This document shows, piece by piece, positions 20,507 to 29,890 of a stretch of 34,372 nt of DNA (position 1 is its first letter; the number at the start of each line of letters is the position of its first letter). A program made the translations under genes and the position numbers. Origin of the DNA: Chara braunii (taxonomy: Eukaryota > Streptophyta > Charophyceae > Charales > Characeae); the NCBI GenBank assembly GCA_003427395.1, contig BFEA01000118.1:2663261-2697632 (forward strand), in the 5' to 3' direction. The notes beneath the pieces were generated by a model. The model saw only the letters and a program-made list of their open reading frames with translations. It was not told where the DNA came from and searched no databases.

Positions 20507-21021
20507 GTTAAGGGTAACGTCCTCCAGGTTTTGAGAAGCATGATGCAAAAGTATCTTTCCATAAATTATTCCTTGTTACCTACCGTTCAGAGATTGTTTG
20601 TCCTTCTACATCCTTTAATAGTCCTCAACGGAAAGGCCTCGGACGATAATCGTTGTTCAACCACATCGTGGGGTCAATCCCCTCTACAGTTGGAGGAGCT
20701 AAGGTGACCTTGTAATATAGAAGGCTTCATCCAATCATTGTTTTTTTCATTACATATATCTTTAATCCCCAAAATTCTTTTTTTTATTCATCCCTTTCAT
20801 GGTGAGTCTCTGCAGTGGGGCACACATCCTTGAAAATCTTAAATCCATTTATTATCAAAGAGAGGTTGTTGGCATACTTCTTTTCGTCTGTCTTGGGAGA
20901 ATTTGCCTTGTACGGGTAACTACCTCCAAGTCTTGAGAAGTGCGGTCAAAAACAGATCTTTGCATAAATCATTCCTTATTGTCTGTGGATCAGAGATTGT
21001 TTGTCCTTTGACATCCTTTAA

Positions 21022-22046
21022 ACCACCAATACTTGGCCCATACATCGACCGTGGGGTTTCCCGTGTACGTGCCGCGACCCCAGGGCCTCGGGGCCGGTTC
21101 AGCGGGTTGAAACACTGAAGGGCTCGCGGGCCCGTATGAGAGAAGGCTGGTAGTAGTTGGCGGACATAGGTTCACTACCGTTTGTACTTGCCCGTCGCGC
21201 CAACGTACAGAGATCCCGAATTTGTACAAACGAAAGATATCGTGAAACAAAAGACGGAAAAAAAAACAACAAAAAAAACGAAGGCGGTTTCGCACTGCGA
21301 GGTGGCAGTCACTCGTTCCCCACGTGCGACCACGTCCGCCCCGTCTACCATCGCCTGGATATGGAAGCACACACACAAAAAATAAGGATGAAATCCATAG
21401 CGAATCAGCGTTTAGGGGGGAAAAACCTATGGGGTGGATATGGAAAATGCGTGGAGCAGCGTTGGCGGGCAGCAGACGTGATCGAAGCAGGTAAAGGTGC
21501 AAGTAGGGGACATCTCGTATGGAAGATAGGGCATAGGCTCACTGTTTTCTAAAGGTATAAAATGACAGTGAATCCACCCGTAGAACAGGGAAAGATACAT
21601 TGTCATCTTGATGAATGTCGTGTATGTTGTGACGTCGACGATGGCCATATGGTGTTTGGGACGATCGCAACGGTATACACCTCAGACGGCCAGGCGGGAG
21701 GACACGACGAAGGTGGAGGCAGGAACGAACGTCCATGGCCACGCAGCATCCGCAGGGAGCAGCACATGCACGGCGACTGTGCGGAAACCTAAAACACCAA
21801 ACGAAAAAGAAAATAAAAAAATAAACCTAACACACATCTGTACGGAACCGAAGTGCATTTCGTGGCGGCCCATACGAACGGACTGGAAGATGTTCATTCA
21901 GATGGACCTGCGTTCAGGCCGAAGTGCCAAAACGTGGTACCGGTACCGGTACCGAGTTTTTGCACGAAACGACACAGGCTCGACAGAAATCGGCGCACAG
22001 GGGAAATCCAGGCTCGACTTCAATAGCTAGGCCAAGTACTGGTGGT
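21022..22046. mobile_element. TTAA-flanked inverted-repeat element, 1,025 bp
   Basis: The ends are ACCACCAATACTTGGCC and its reverse complement with one mismatch. TTAA lies on both sides (21018-21021, 22047-22050). The matching empty site in the other LINE copy has a single TTAA (20615-20618). TTAA duplication is the hallmark of the piggyBac superfamily. No transposase is recognised in the interior, which has an 18-bp GGTACC-type repeat (21939-21954), so the element is non-autonomous. Confidence 0.8.
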
Positions 22047-22413
22047 TTAATAATCCTCTAAGAAGAGGTCACGAGCGATTACCCAACCACATCAAGGGGT
22101 CAATCCCCTCTACAGATGAAGGATCTAACTTTCTGATTTGTTCCGAAGCTAGTGCAGACCACGATGTTTGAGGGTTGAAAAACAGACACTTAATGCATTG
22201 AAAAAATTGCACCATAAATTTTATAACTCGGTTGATAATCCCCAACCCACCTCCACCTTTGGACTATTACTGACTATTAGACTACTCTACTAATAACATT
22301 TTAAAGATTATGATTGTCCCTACCAAAAGAAGTTGTGCGTTGCTGTTGAAAAAAAATGATGCCTTATCCATAACGGTATTATAACCCAAATAACTGAACT
22401 ATTCCATATGGAT

Positions 22414-23496
22414 CTAGCTTTCCAGCCTGGACGCCCGGGGCGCCCGGCCGGGCGACCCCCCCGGGCAGGCACCCGGGCACCCTCAGCGCCACCCCCCAAA
22501 AACCTCAAAAAAAAAAATTGGCACCGCAAGCCTATGGCCCAAAGGGGGAAAAACAATTAGGCGGCGGCTGCAAAATTTTTCAGGGCCTGGTAGGCCCTGT
22601 TTCATGGCTTTTTTTTTTTTGTGCCTTGGCCATCGATCTGTGTCGATCCTCTTATTCTTAGTCTTTTCAGTTCTTTTTCTTTTTTTCGTTTCTTCTTCTA
22701 CTTTGTCTTGCTCTTCTTCTTGTTGCTCCTCCATCAGTCTTTCCTCCCTCCACATAGTCGCCCTCTCCTTCCTCCACCATCTCCTCCCTCCACATCAGTC
22801 TCCCTCTCGCCCCCATCCTCCTCCATCAGTAAACCTCCCTCCACATAGTCTCCCTCTCTCCTTCCTCCGCCATAGCTCCCTCTCTCGTCCTCCACATCAG
22901 GCTCCTTTCCTCTGNNNNNNNNNNNNNNNNNNNNNNNNNNNNNNNNNNNNNNNNNNNNNNNNNNNNNNNNNNNNNNNNNNNNNNNNNNNNNNNNNNNNNN
23001 NNNNNNNNNNNNNNNNNNNNNNNNNNNNNNNNNNNNNNNNNNNNNNNNNNNNNNNNNNNNNNNNNNNNNNNNNNNNNNNNNNNNNNNNNNNNNNNNNNNN
23101 NNNNNNNNNNNNNNNNNNNNNNNNNNNNNNNNNNNNNNNNNNNNNNNNNNNNNNNNNNNNNNNNNNNNNNNNNNNNNNNNNNNNNNNNNNNNNNNNNNNN
23201 NNNNNNNNNNNNNNNNNNNNNNNNNNNNNNNNNNNNNNNNNNNNNNNNNNNNNNNNNNNNNNNNNNNNNNNNNNNNNNNNNNNNNNNNNNNNNNNNNNNN
23301 NNNNNNNNNNNNNNNNNNNCCCGAACACGGAAACCAACATGCCTGAAAAAAAGAAATGAGGCCGGATTTGGGCTGTACTTGGAAAGCGCAGCAAGGCTCT
23401 GCAGGCCAAAAAAAAAAAAAAATTCAGTGTTTTTTTTTCATGCCCGGGGTACCCCGGGCGAGGTCCCTACCTGGCCGGGCGCCTCGGGAAAGCTAG
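22414..23496. mobile_element. hAT-like element with CCCGGG-rich ends, about 1,083 bp
   Basis: Terminal inverted repeats CTAGCTTTCC...GGAAAGCTAG lie between perfect 8-bp duplications ATATGGAT (22406-22413 and 23497-23504). The ends are packed with CCCGGG motifs, including the 18-bp palindrome GCCCGGGGTACCCCGGGC near 23442-23459. The interior has CT-rich tandem CTCCCTCCACATCAG units and a 405-nt assembly gap. LINE sequence resumes on both sides. Confidence 0.85.
22915..23319. other. Assembly gap (405 N)
   Basis: Undetermined bases within the hAT-like element, next to a CT-rich tandem repeat that probably caused the gap. The two frames reported across it are artefacts. Confidence 0.95.
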
Positions 23497-23681
23497 ATAT
23501 GGATGCAATAACAACATTATTCATAGTCATAGTTCGTCCAATCAGCGAGTAATGCATTTTCTTCCACGTATCTAATTTGACGTGAGTCTCTTGAATGATC
23601 CAATCGTTATTTGATTTAGGTTGTCCTTCAACTGAGAGTGAAATCTCCGGGACATGAATAGGCGTATCCATAGAAACAACG

Positions 23682-23903
23682 ATTTCGTCAAAACAGACAT
23701 TTTATATTTTTGAACGAAATTGAAACCCACTTATCTGGCCCAAAAAATATCACCGTTTATCTTCTCAGGGTCCATTTGGACTTTAACTGAAGTTCAAGTA
23801 CATCCAAGGGGGACCCTAAGGAGCTAAACGGTGAAATTTTCAGGGTCAAATAAGTGGGTTTCAATTTCGTTCAAAAAATATAAAATGTCCATTTTAACAA
23901 AAT
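23682..23903. mobile_element. Foldback element, copy 2, inserted in the LINE
   Basis: The ends ATTTCGTCAAAACAGACATT and AATGTCCATTTTAACAAAAT are inverted. The arms pair over about 90 bp through ACGAAATTGAAACCCACTTA. It shares ends and layout with 4775-5054 but has a different, shorter centre. LINE thumb sequence is interrupted exactly at its borders (PRVKWLSKQR on one side, MDTPIHVPE on the other). No clear target duplication is seen. Confidence 0.8.
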
Positions 23904-25449
23904 CTCTGTTTAGAGAGCCATTTAACTCGAGGTTGTTCTGGTGGTCTTACCCCTTGGTGGTGTATCCACCATCTGAATATCTTGCTGCTCCTATTGAGTT
24001 TCATATCGGATAACCGACAAAACCTATTCATTATTTTTTAAATTTTTGCTAGATTCCCGTAAGATGCTTCCACCATAAAGGAGAGGTCATCTGCAAAAAG
24101 AGAGTAGACCGGAATTGCATCCTTTGGCATAGAAGAAACCTAGATACGTTTGGTGTCCTTATGCTGGCGAAGGTTTGCTGCTAAAGCTTCCATAATAATT
24201 ATAAATAAAAAGGGAGCAATCGAGTCATCTTTTCTTACTGATATGTGTGAGTTTGACAATTTCATTTAGTAAAATAACACTGTCTTGTATATTTCAACAA
24301 AATCAGTCTGGTTTGGATGAATGATGCCTGTAATTACTTTGGTCAGAAGATCAGTTAATGCGTTGACTACTATTTTATAAACGAAAGTGAGCAGAGTGAT
24401 GTGGCGATAGTTTTTTTTCATATTTTTATATAAAAGAGTTAAGATATCTTGCCCAACTGTTTCTCCTATTTCCTTTGAGATGCAGACTGCCTGATAATAA
24501 TCTATTAGGTCTAGTGAGATGGTATCCCATAGGGTTTCCCAAAATTCCTTGGGTAGTCCATCTATTCGTGGGTTTTTTCCCTCATCCATAAGCATTAAAA
24601 TTGTCCATATGTCCTCCTTAGTGAGGGGTTTTCCATCATTTTTTTTTTCGCTTTGATAATGTTTTAGTTAGTGGGACCGTGGGAGTACGAAATCATCCAC
24701 TTCCTTTACTCCTTATTCCATTGGGATATTATTGTTCTCTAAAGAGAAAAGTTAAAAAAAATATTGCGAGTAAGTTTGGTATAAGTTGTTGTAGAGGAAG
24801 CCTAAGGTTCATCTTTGTTCAAAGGATCTTCCAGGCCTCAATGGTAGTTTTACCTGTCCTTTCCTTGGCCACTGCAAAAAGCGTGTATCCATTGCCCCTT
24901 CCATCTGATGTCACCTAAGTTTGCCTATGATTCTTACCCCTTACTACCTATATTCCATCTGGGTTAGAAGCTGTTTTTTGAAATCCTAGATCTCATTAGC
25001 CAATGTTTCTACAGTCTCTTGCTCTTCTGACCCTGTCTCTAATTGTTGTAGTTCTTGAAGTCTTCTGTGAAGTTGAGTTTCTTTTGATTGCATCTGTGTA
25101 GCCAACATTTTGGAATATTTATTGCATTTACGGCCTAGAAACACTAAGCCCTTGTTGAACCATCGTATATACCAGCCATGAACTCCTAGCGTGTTCCCCG
25201 AAAACAATTATCCCTACATGTAATGGTACGCAATCTGATTTGTAGCTTGTACACATCCACCATTTGATTGCCTTGGGTCCCAGGGAAGATGGGTGACTCA
25301 GCCAATTTGCGCTAAAAGTTTATGTCTTTCAAACGCGAACAGCTGAACTGCAATGATTTGTGCGCAGTTACCAAGCAGTCCACCTTGAAATTATGGATTC
25401 CCCTGCCCCCCCCCCCCCCACCCCACCCCCTCTTCAGTTTTTGCCTTAA

Positions 25450-25810
25450 ACCACCAGACTAAGTACTTCCTGAACGTAAAGTAGGACTTGCTGGGATGAA
25501 CAAGCCTGCGGTGCATGGATAAGTTGATGCGAGATGAACATTCGTGGCACACCAATACTTCTTGAAAGTGCGGGTATGCATGCACTGGGACTAGCTGGAA
25601 TGAATAGACCTACTGTGCATAGATAAATTCATTTGGAACAAATTGTCATGACACACCAGTACTTCCTGCAAGTGCAGCTGTGCATGCATGGGCACTAGCA
25701 GGGATGAATGGGTCTGCCGCACATGGATAAATTCATTTGAAACAAACTGTCATTGGACTGTAGCAACAGCTGGCGCGGGCATGGCGGTACTTTTTTGAAT
25801 TACTGGCGGT
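25450..25810. mobile_element. TTAA-flanked element with three internal tandem units
   Basis: Ends ACCACCAG / CTGGCGGT, flanked by TTAA at 25446-25449 and 25811-25814. The interior holds three units of about 115 bp (about 25465-25755) built on AGTACTTCCTGCAAGTGC, TGTGCATGCATGG, ACTAGCAGGGATGAATG and GGATAAATTCATTTG. A poly-C run lies just outside, at 25409-25421. Confidence 0.65.
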
Positions 25811-25859
25811 TTAAACCACCAATTCATACTAGCCTAACTTGACAAAGCTACTGTCTTAA

Positions 25860-26398
25860 CCCGGAAAAGACGTACGTTCGTTCTATTCAACTTACCTCGA
25901 AAACATGGGTTCTCCGAAATTGCTGATTTTTTTTTTCGAATAGACCGTACGGTCAAATATAACGTACGTATGTTGTGTATTCGAATACAACGTACGTATG
26001 TTGTAATTTTCAAAAAAATCAGAAAATTCTGAAAAGAAAGAAAGTCGTACAACATTGCAATACAAACAACTTTTGCCTGAGGGTCATCTTGAAATCCACA
26101 ACCGAATTCAAGGAGAAAAACAAAACAAGAATAAAAATATATTTTGAGCCTTTGAGGGCATTTTGCAGTGAGAATTTCGATTTAAAAAAATTATCCAAAA
26201 AAAAACGAGAAAAAAACTATGTTGTACAACTTTTGCCTGATGGTCTTCGAAAAATTCCCAACCAAATTCGAGAAAACGAATAAAAACGATGTCCTGTACC
26301 ACATGCTCCTGCAAAGTTATACCCTAAAACTCTTTGTTCAATCATCAATGTACCCCGTACGTTGTATTTGTATAAAATGCACGTACGTTTTTTCCGGG
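25860..26398. mobile_element. TTAA-flanked CCC/GGG-ended element, CGTACG-rich, 539 bp
   Basis: Ends CCCGGAAAAGACGTACGT and ACGTACGTTTTTTCCGGG are inverted and flanked by TTAA on both sides (25856-25859, 26399-26402). The symmetry extends outside TTAA (CTACTGTC / GACAGTAG), so either the target was a palindrome or the true ends lie there. The interior has clustered ACGTACG motifs and two copies of a module with CAACTTTTGCCTG, at 26068 and 26225. There is no coding capacity. Confidence 0.7.
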
Positions 26399-26534
26399 TT
26401 AAGACAGTAGTCTTCATGGGCTCACGAGCCTCCAACTGGGCCTTTTTGTAGTGGCCTTCCGCGTTCTCTACCGGCCTGCGTAAACTGGTGAGAGCTTTAG
26501 CTGCATGCAAAGTGGTGTTTTATAACTTTTCCCC

Positions 26535-26612
26535 ATCTGGATCTCGTACTTACCCAGGGGCCATGCTAATCTTCTGTGCATCACTCCAATTCTCACAGAC
26601 ATTCTGGAGGGC
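26535..26612 (-). pseudogene. U6 snRNA-like pseudogene
   Basis: The minus strand contains AGAAGATTAGCATGGCCCCT, identical to the conserved U6 snRNA core. It is preceded by AATTGGAGTGATGCAC (U6: AATTGGAACGATACAG) and followed by GGGTAAGTACGAGATCCA (U6: CGCAAGGATGACACGCA), aligned without gaps. The 5' stem-loop and 3' end are diverged. It is a degenerate copy, probably retroposed; the ACAGAGA box is altered to GCACAGA. I see no convincing upstream promoter. Confidence 0.75.
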
Positions 26613-26937
26613 CACCCGTTGGATTTCAAAGTGGAAGAAGGAAAGTTACCTTCACACTCCCTTTCCTCCATTCATATCAATCACAAGTGGCCTCATTTTC
26701 TTGCCCTTCCTTCTCCTTTCCCCTTCCCTTACTTCTCCTTGTTCATTCAATGGAAGTACTTTGGACACCGCGGTGTGAGTTCATCTGGCTAGGCAGCACA
26801 GAACAACAGCCTCGCGGTCGCCAGGACGCTCGGCCGCTCTTCAGTTGGCCCGTTTGATTGACAATCAGATGGCCAGAGCCTTTTGTTTTTTCTCCGTTCA
26901 GAGGTTGGCAAATTTGTCAACGACTAGTGGTGGTTAA

Positions 26938-27301
26938 GCCACAAGTACGTTTCCGAGCTATTTTGCAGATATGCGCCGTGCATGCTGGCGCGGCGGGCGG
27001 GATGGACCGGGGTGCTGTTTTGTCCAAAATTCATCCAGGCATATTGGGCCTCGCATTGCCTGGATGGATTTTGGGCGAAATGCCACCCCGGTGCATCCTG
27101 TCGGACATGCCAGGGTGCACAGTGCGTTTCTGCAAAATGAGAGGGAAACATACTTCGGCCAGCGGGTGTCAGCATGAAACCGCACCACTTCCGGAGGCCG
27201 CCGATTGTTTTTCCAACGGTGGGCCTGGCCTCACGGCGCCTCCGAGTTTTGCTTCAGGCGACAAAAAGCTTTCTGCAAGGCTGGGGCCGTGTACTAGCGG
27301 T
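26938..27301. mobile_element. TTAA-flanked element with a long internal hairpin
   Basis: Weak ends (GCCACAAGTAC / GTACTAGCGGT) are flanked by TTAA at 26934-26937 and 27302-27305. From about 26939 to 27163 the sequence folds into a hairpin with arms of about 105 nt that pair almost without gaps. The tip is CCAAAATTCATCCAGGCA / TGCCTGGATGGATTTTGG, and matching blocks ATTTTGCAG / CTGCAAAAT lie further out. The 3' end TGGGGCCGTGTACT resembles the 33140 element. Confidence 0.65.
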
Positions 27302-27329
27302 TTAACATAGGGAGCTGCTAAGTGTTGTC

Positions 27330-27402
27330 ACGCGGAATAGACCAAGTAGTAAGTATAAGCCAAGTACAAGATGTACGTATAGGCCAAGTACAAGCCGTAC
27401 AT
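27330..27402. repeat. AAGTATAGGCCAAGTACAAG short tandem repeat (continues after 27722)
   Basis: Two to three units are interrupted by the MITE at 27403-27722, with a further unit at 27727-27747. Confidence 0.6.
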
Positions 27403-27722
27403 CTGTGTAGCACACCAAACATGTTCGGAGCGGGCGAACGCCCCCCGAACATGTTCAGCCGAACATATTAAAAAAAAAAAAAAAACTTTTTGTTTTTTGT
27501 TTTTGATTTTTAACTCGAGTTTGGTTATGCATTTGAGCATACCCCCAAGGCAAAAGTTGTTTGCTTTATTATTTTACATAAAATATATTGTTTTCAGATT
27601 TTTCTGAGAACTTGTTTTTTTTTTTTTTTTGTATGTTCGCGTTTGGGGGGTTTTGGCGCTTGTTCGGGTTCGGTCGCGAACGTTCGAGTTCGGTCACCGA
27701 ACCCGAACACAATGCTACACGG
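27403..27722. mobile_element. hAT-like MITE, GTTCG-rich, 320 bp
   Basis: Ends CTGTGTAGCA / TGCTACACGG and subterminal CGAAC/GTTCG clusters match the 20168 element. The interior shares the CCAAGGCAAAAGTTG module (27546) and AT-rich tracts. It is inserted in a short tandem repeat, which obscures the target duplication. Confidence 0.7.
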
Positions 27723-27962
27723 ACGTAAGTATAGGCCAAGTACAAGAAATTGAAGAAAACTAAGTGCCTGCTGGCATGATTGATAATGCATTCATTACAG
27801 AAATAAAATTCAAATAAAATTAAGAAACTAAGCATTGATAAGCCATGCAGGGCTCATCATGGACGGAAAGGGGTGATTAACTTTATGCACGGGGGTTAAT
27901 AGCAATTTTCTCCACCAGTGAGTATGGCTCAAGTCCAATCTGGAGGTAGTTCATTCTCTTAC

Positions 27963-28097
27963 CTTGCCCTCAAAGGAGGGATGCAGACACTGCGAGCAAG
28001 CGCCTTGGCGGTTTCCTCTTCGTCTGGTGTGAGCCCCAATGGACCCACTTGATTTTGAAGTAGAATATCATAGGCCGGTTGCTTCACCCAGTCAAAG
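27963..28097 (-). CDS. Vanadium-haloperoxidase-like protein, internal exon A
   Basis: The exon is 135 nt. On the minus strand the acceptor is CTTTCTTGCAG (AG at 28098-28099) and the donor is AAG|GTAAGA (GT at 27961-27962). It encodes FDWVKQPAYDILLQ, then GPLGLTPDEEETAKALARSV, then CIPPLRA plus 2 nt of a split codon. Joined to exon B it gives a LRAR-VGDGS junction, matching the family helix that ends in RxxDGS. It lies N-terminal of the vanadate-binding region. Upstream exons are not seen in the window. Codon choice and frame are clean, so the gene is probably active. Confidence 0.7.
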
Positions 28098-28289
28098 CTG
28101 CAAGAAAGCCAGAGATAATCGGACAGGCAGGAAACAGGTTCTTAGTCTCGTGGTTATGTTAACATCGGCGTCTCTCTCTTTCTTTCTTTTGTCTTCCTTT
28201 TTTTGCCTCAGAAACATCTTTGGGCAAAGTCACGGTTCTAGGGAATCCGATCATCACGGTAAAGGAATCCCCAATATTGGTTTGGTTAA

Positions 28290-28493
28290 ACCAGCAGTAC
28301 TTGGCCCATACATTGGCCGTGGGCCCTTGACGTTAACGCGCCGCATTAATCGGGGTTCGGTGTTACCGGACAACAATCATGGCTGGCAGTGCCAGCCAAA
28401 AGCAAAAAAAAATGCTGTGCTGGCGGTTCGACAAAGCTTGACTCGCAGGGTGTCTGAAGGCCCGGACGAAAGCAGCCCGGGAGTACTGGTGGC
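28290..28493. mobile_element. TTAA-type element, 204 bp
   Basis: The left end ACCAGCAGTACTTGGCCCAT, after TTAA 28286-28289, nearly matches the left 40 bp of the 21022 element. The right end AGTACTGGTGGC is followed by GTAA, a diverged TTAA. It lies in the haloperoxidase intron upstream of exon A. Confidence 0.65.
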
Positions 28494-28529
28494 GTAAAGC
28501 TACACCTGCTGGAAACCCTATCATTGCCA

Positions 28530-29098
28530 AGTCAATGGCTTCTTGGGGTATCACGCGTCCTACTAGTGAGTGGGCTAGCTGGTAGGATGGAAATAAAGCA
28601 CAGCAGCAGCAGAGATGGTGGCTCTGCTGCGGTAAGTCTTGCTGGAGTGGGGAGCAGGGGATTGTTTGGGGGGTCTGAGTTTTTTTCTAGGAACCTCAAA
28701 AATAGCGAATAAGGCGAGTAGGAGCAGAGGGTGGGTTATCACGCGTCCTGCCAGTGAGGGGGCCAGCTGGTAGGATGGGAGTATGGTATAGCAGCAGCAG
28801 AGATGGTGGCTCCGCTGCAGTCAGTCTTGCCGGAGTGAGGTAAAGTGGAGTGATGGGGGGTTCTCCTGTGTCCTTCCTGAAATTTGTTCTAAATCATGAT
28901 GATCGTTGTAGACATGTCTGAAGCTGTTCCAATATCTCTGAGTCGAAGCCGGGTAATGGCCCTGATATCTTAATTTTCAAATACTATTCTTAGGCTAATT
29001 GGATTTTTCCAGTAGTTTTTTAGTGAGGAATCTTCTGAATGTATTCGTTATGGGACGCTGGGCCCGGTTCCCAGTTCGTGCCAATTTGTGAAGTAATG
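28530..29098 (+). repeat. Dispersed retroelement 3' region with a 200-bp internal duplication
   Basis: ATCACGCGTCCT, GGGCTAGCTGGTAGGATGG and CAGCAGCAGAGATGGTGGCT occur at about 28548-28640 and again at 28738-28830. Downstream come GAAGCCGGGTAATGGCC (28944) and a truncated tail hairpin (29051-29074), cut by the MITE at 29107. Confidence 0.65.
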
Positions 29099-29106
29099 CT
29101 TGTACC

Positions 29107-29879
29107 CAGGGTTGCCGGCGTTCGGGACGGGCCGAACGCCCGTACCCGAATGCCCGAACGTTTGGGACCCCCTCTCGACGCGTTCGGACGTTCGGCCGAA
29201 CGCGGAACCAAAAAAAACAAGAAAAAAAAAAAAGAAAAAAAAGAAGAAAAAGTTTCCAAAAATTATGCAAAAAAAAAAGTCATGCAGAAGAATAAAATAA
29301 ACAACATTTGCCTCAACAGTACATCCAAATTCCTTACCAGATTTGAAATAAAAATCAAATACGAAAAATGAATAATATTAATGAAAATAAGAAAAAATAA
29401 AACAAGAATGAAATTATTGCGTGGGCGAGCAAGTTTTTGACACCGCCATCTTTGGCGATTTTTCATTTTGTTTTGGCTTTGTCAAATGCCATGAAATTTT
29501 ATACGTATGTATCTTACATAATAGAAAACCGACAAATAAAGTTTGAAAAAATAATAATTTTTTTCAGGCCCCGAAATAAAGGGAAAACAAAAAGTGAAAA
29601 GAGAAAGAAAACAAATCAGTAAGTGGGAAAGCAAGTTTTGACACCACCATCTTTGCCGATTTTTCATTATTGTTTGGCTTGACAGAATGACTTCAAAATT
29701 GAGAGACAGGTAGCTTACATAACAGAGAACTCACAAAAAAAAAAATCAGAAAAAAATAATAATTTTTATGTACCAAAATAATTTTTTGCGGGGTCCGAAC
29801 CCCTTCGAGTTCAGGCACCGTACGGGGAACGTTCGGGGGTCAGCTTAGGGGCCTCCGTACGTTCGGCCTGGCAACTCTG
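29107..29879. mobile_element. hAT MITE, 773 bp
   Basis: Terminal inverted repeats CAGGGTTGCC...GGCAACTCTG lie between perfect 8-bp target duplications CTTGTACC (29099-29106 and 29880-29887). The CAGGG start and 8-bp duplication are typical of hAT. The ends are dense in GTTCG/CGAAC. The interior is AT-rich with a duplicated ACACCRCCATCTTTG unit (29440 and 29642) and a CAACATTTGCCT module at 29302. It carries no transposase. Confidence 0.9.
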
Positions 29880-29890
29880 CTTGTACCTAT

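Larger units (their letters stand above)
19958..22129. repeat. Tandem duplication of about 395 bp inside the LINE, each copy carrying one insertion
   Basis: Copy 1 (19958-20700) and copy 2 (20701 to about 22129) align from AAGGTGACCTTGTAATATAG to CAATCCCCTCTACAG once insertions are removed. Copy 1 carries a hAT-like MITE that is absent from copy 2. Copy 2 carries a TTAA element that is absent from copy 1. Confidence 0.85.
19866..25290 (-). pseudogene. L1-type LINE, minus strand, split by four nested insertions
   Basis: Segments in 5' to 3' order on the minus strand follow. About 25290-24950: endonuclease-RT linker (WYIRWFNKGLVFLGRKCNKY). 24600-24266: RT start (DGLPKEFWETLWD, RHITLLTFVYKIV, IIHPNQTDFV). 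24240-23904: DSIAPFLFIIIMEALAANLR, FADD (24086-24097), RFCRLSDM, WWIHHQGVRPPEQPR. 23681-23505: SNNDWIIQETHVKLDTWKK, GRTMTMNNVVIAS. 22405-22051: GGGLGIINR, ALASEQI, EGIDPLMWL. 21017 to about 19866: DVKGQTISDP, QQPLFDNKWI, YCHRPVEALEKIVDVVPSEW. The region around FDRVxW between 24266 and 24240 is deleted. Many stops are present. A tandem duplication spans 19958-22129. The segments align with 3-1150 in the plus-strand LINE. Confidence 0.85.
5751..27962 (-). other. Inferred 22.2-kb intron of the haloperoxidase-like gene
   Basis: Exon A ends with donor AAG|GTAAGA (GT at 27961-27962) after 2 nt of a codon. Exon B begins after TTACAG with the single nt that completes it, giving ...PPLRA-R-VGDGS. The family order of the two peptides fits direct adjacency. 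The span is filled with transposon relics and satellites, with no other good minus-strand exon seen. Transcript data would be decisive. Confidence 0.6.

Noticed and set aside
22604-23409. Frames across the N run
   Set aside because: More than half of each translation is undetermined bases, and the rest is CT-rich repeat.
26858-27310. A 150-codon frame beginning MTIRWPEPFVFSPF
   Set aside because: It crosses U6-adjacent sequence and the hairpin of a TTAA element. The similar peptides on both strands come from the inverted symmetry.
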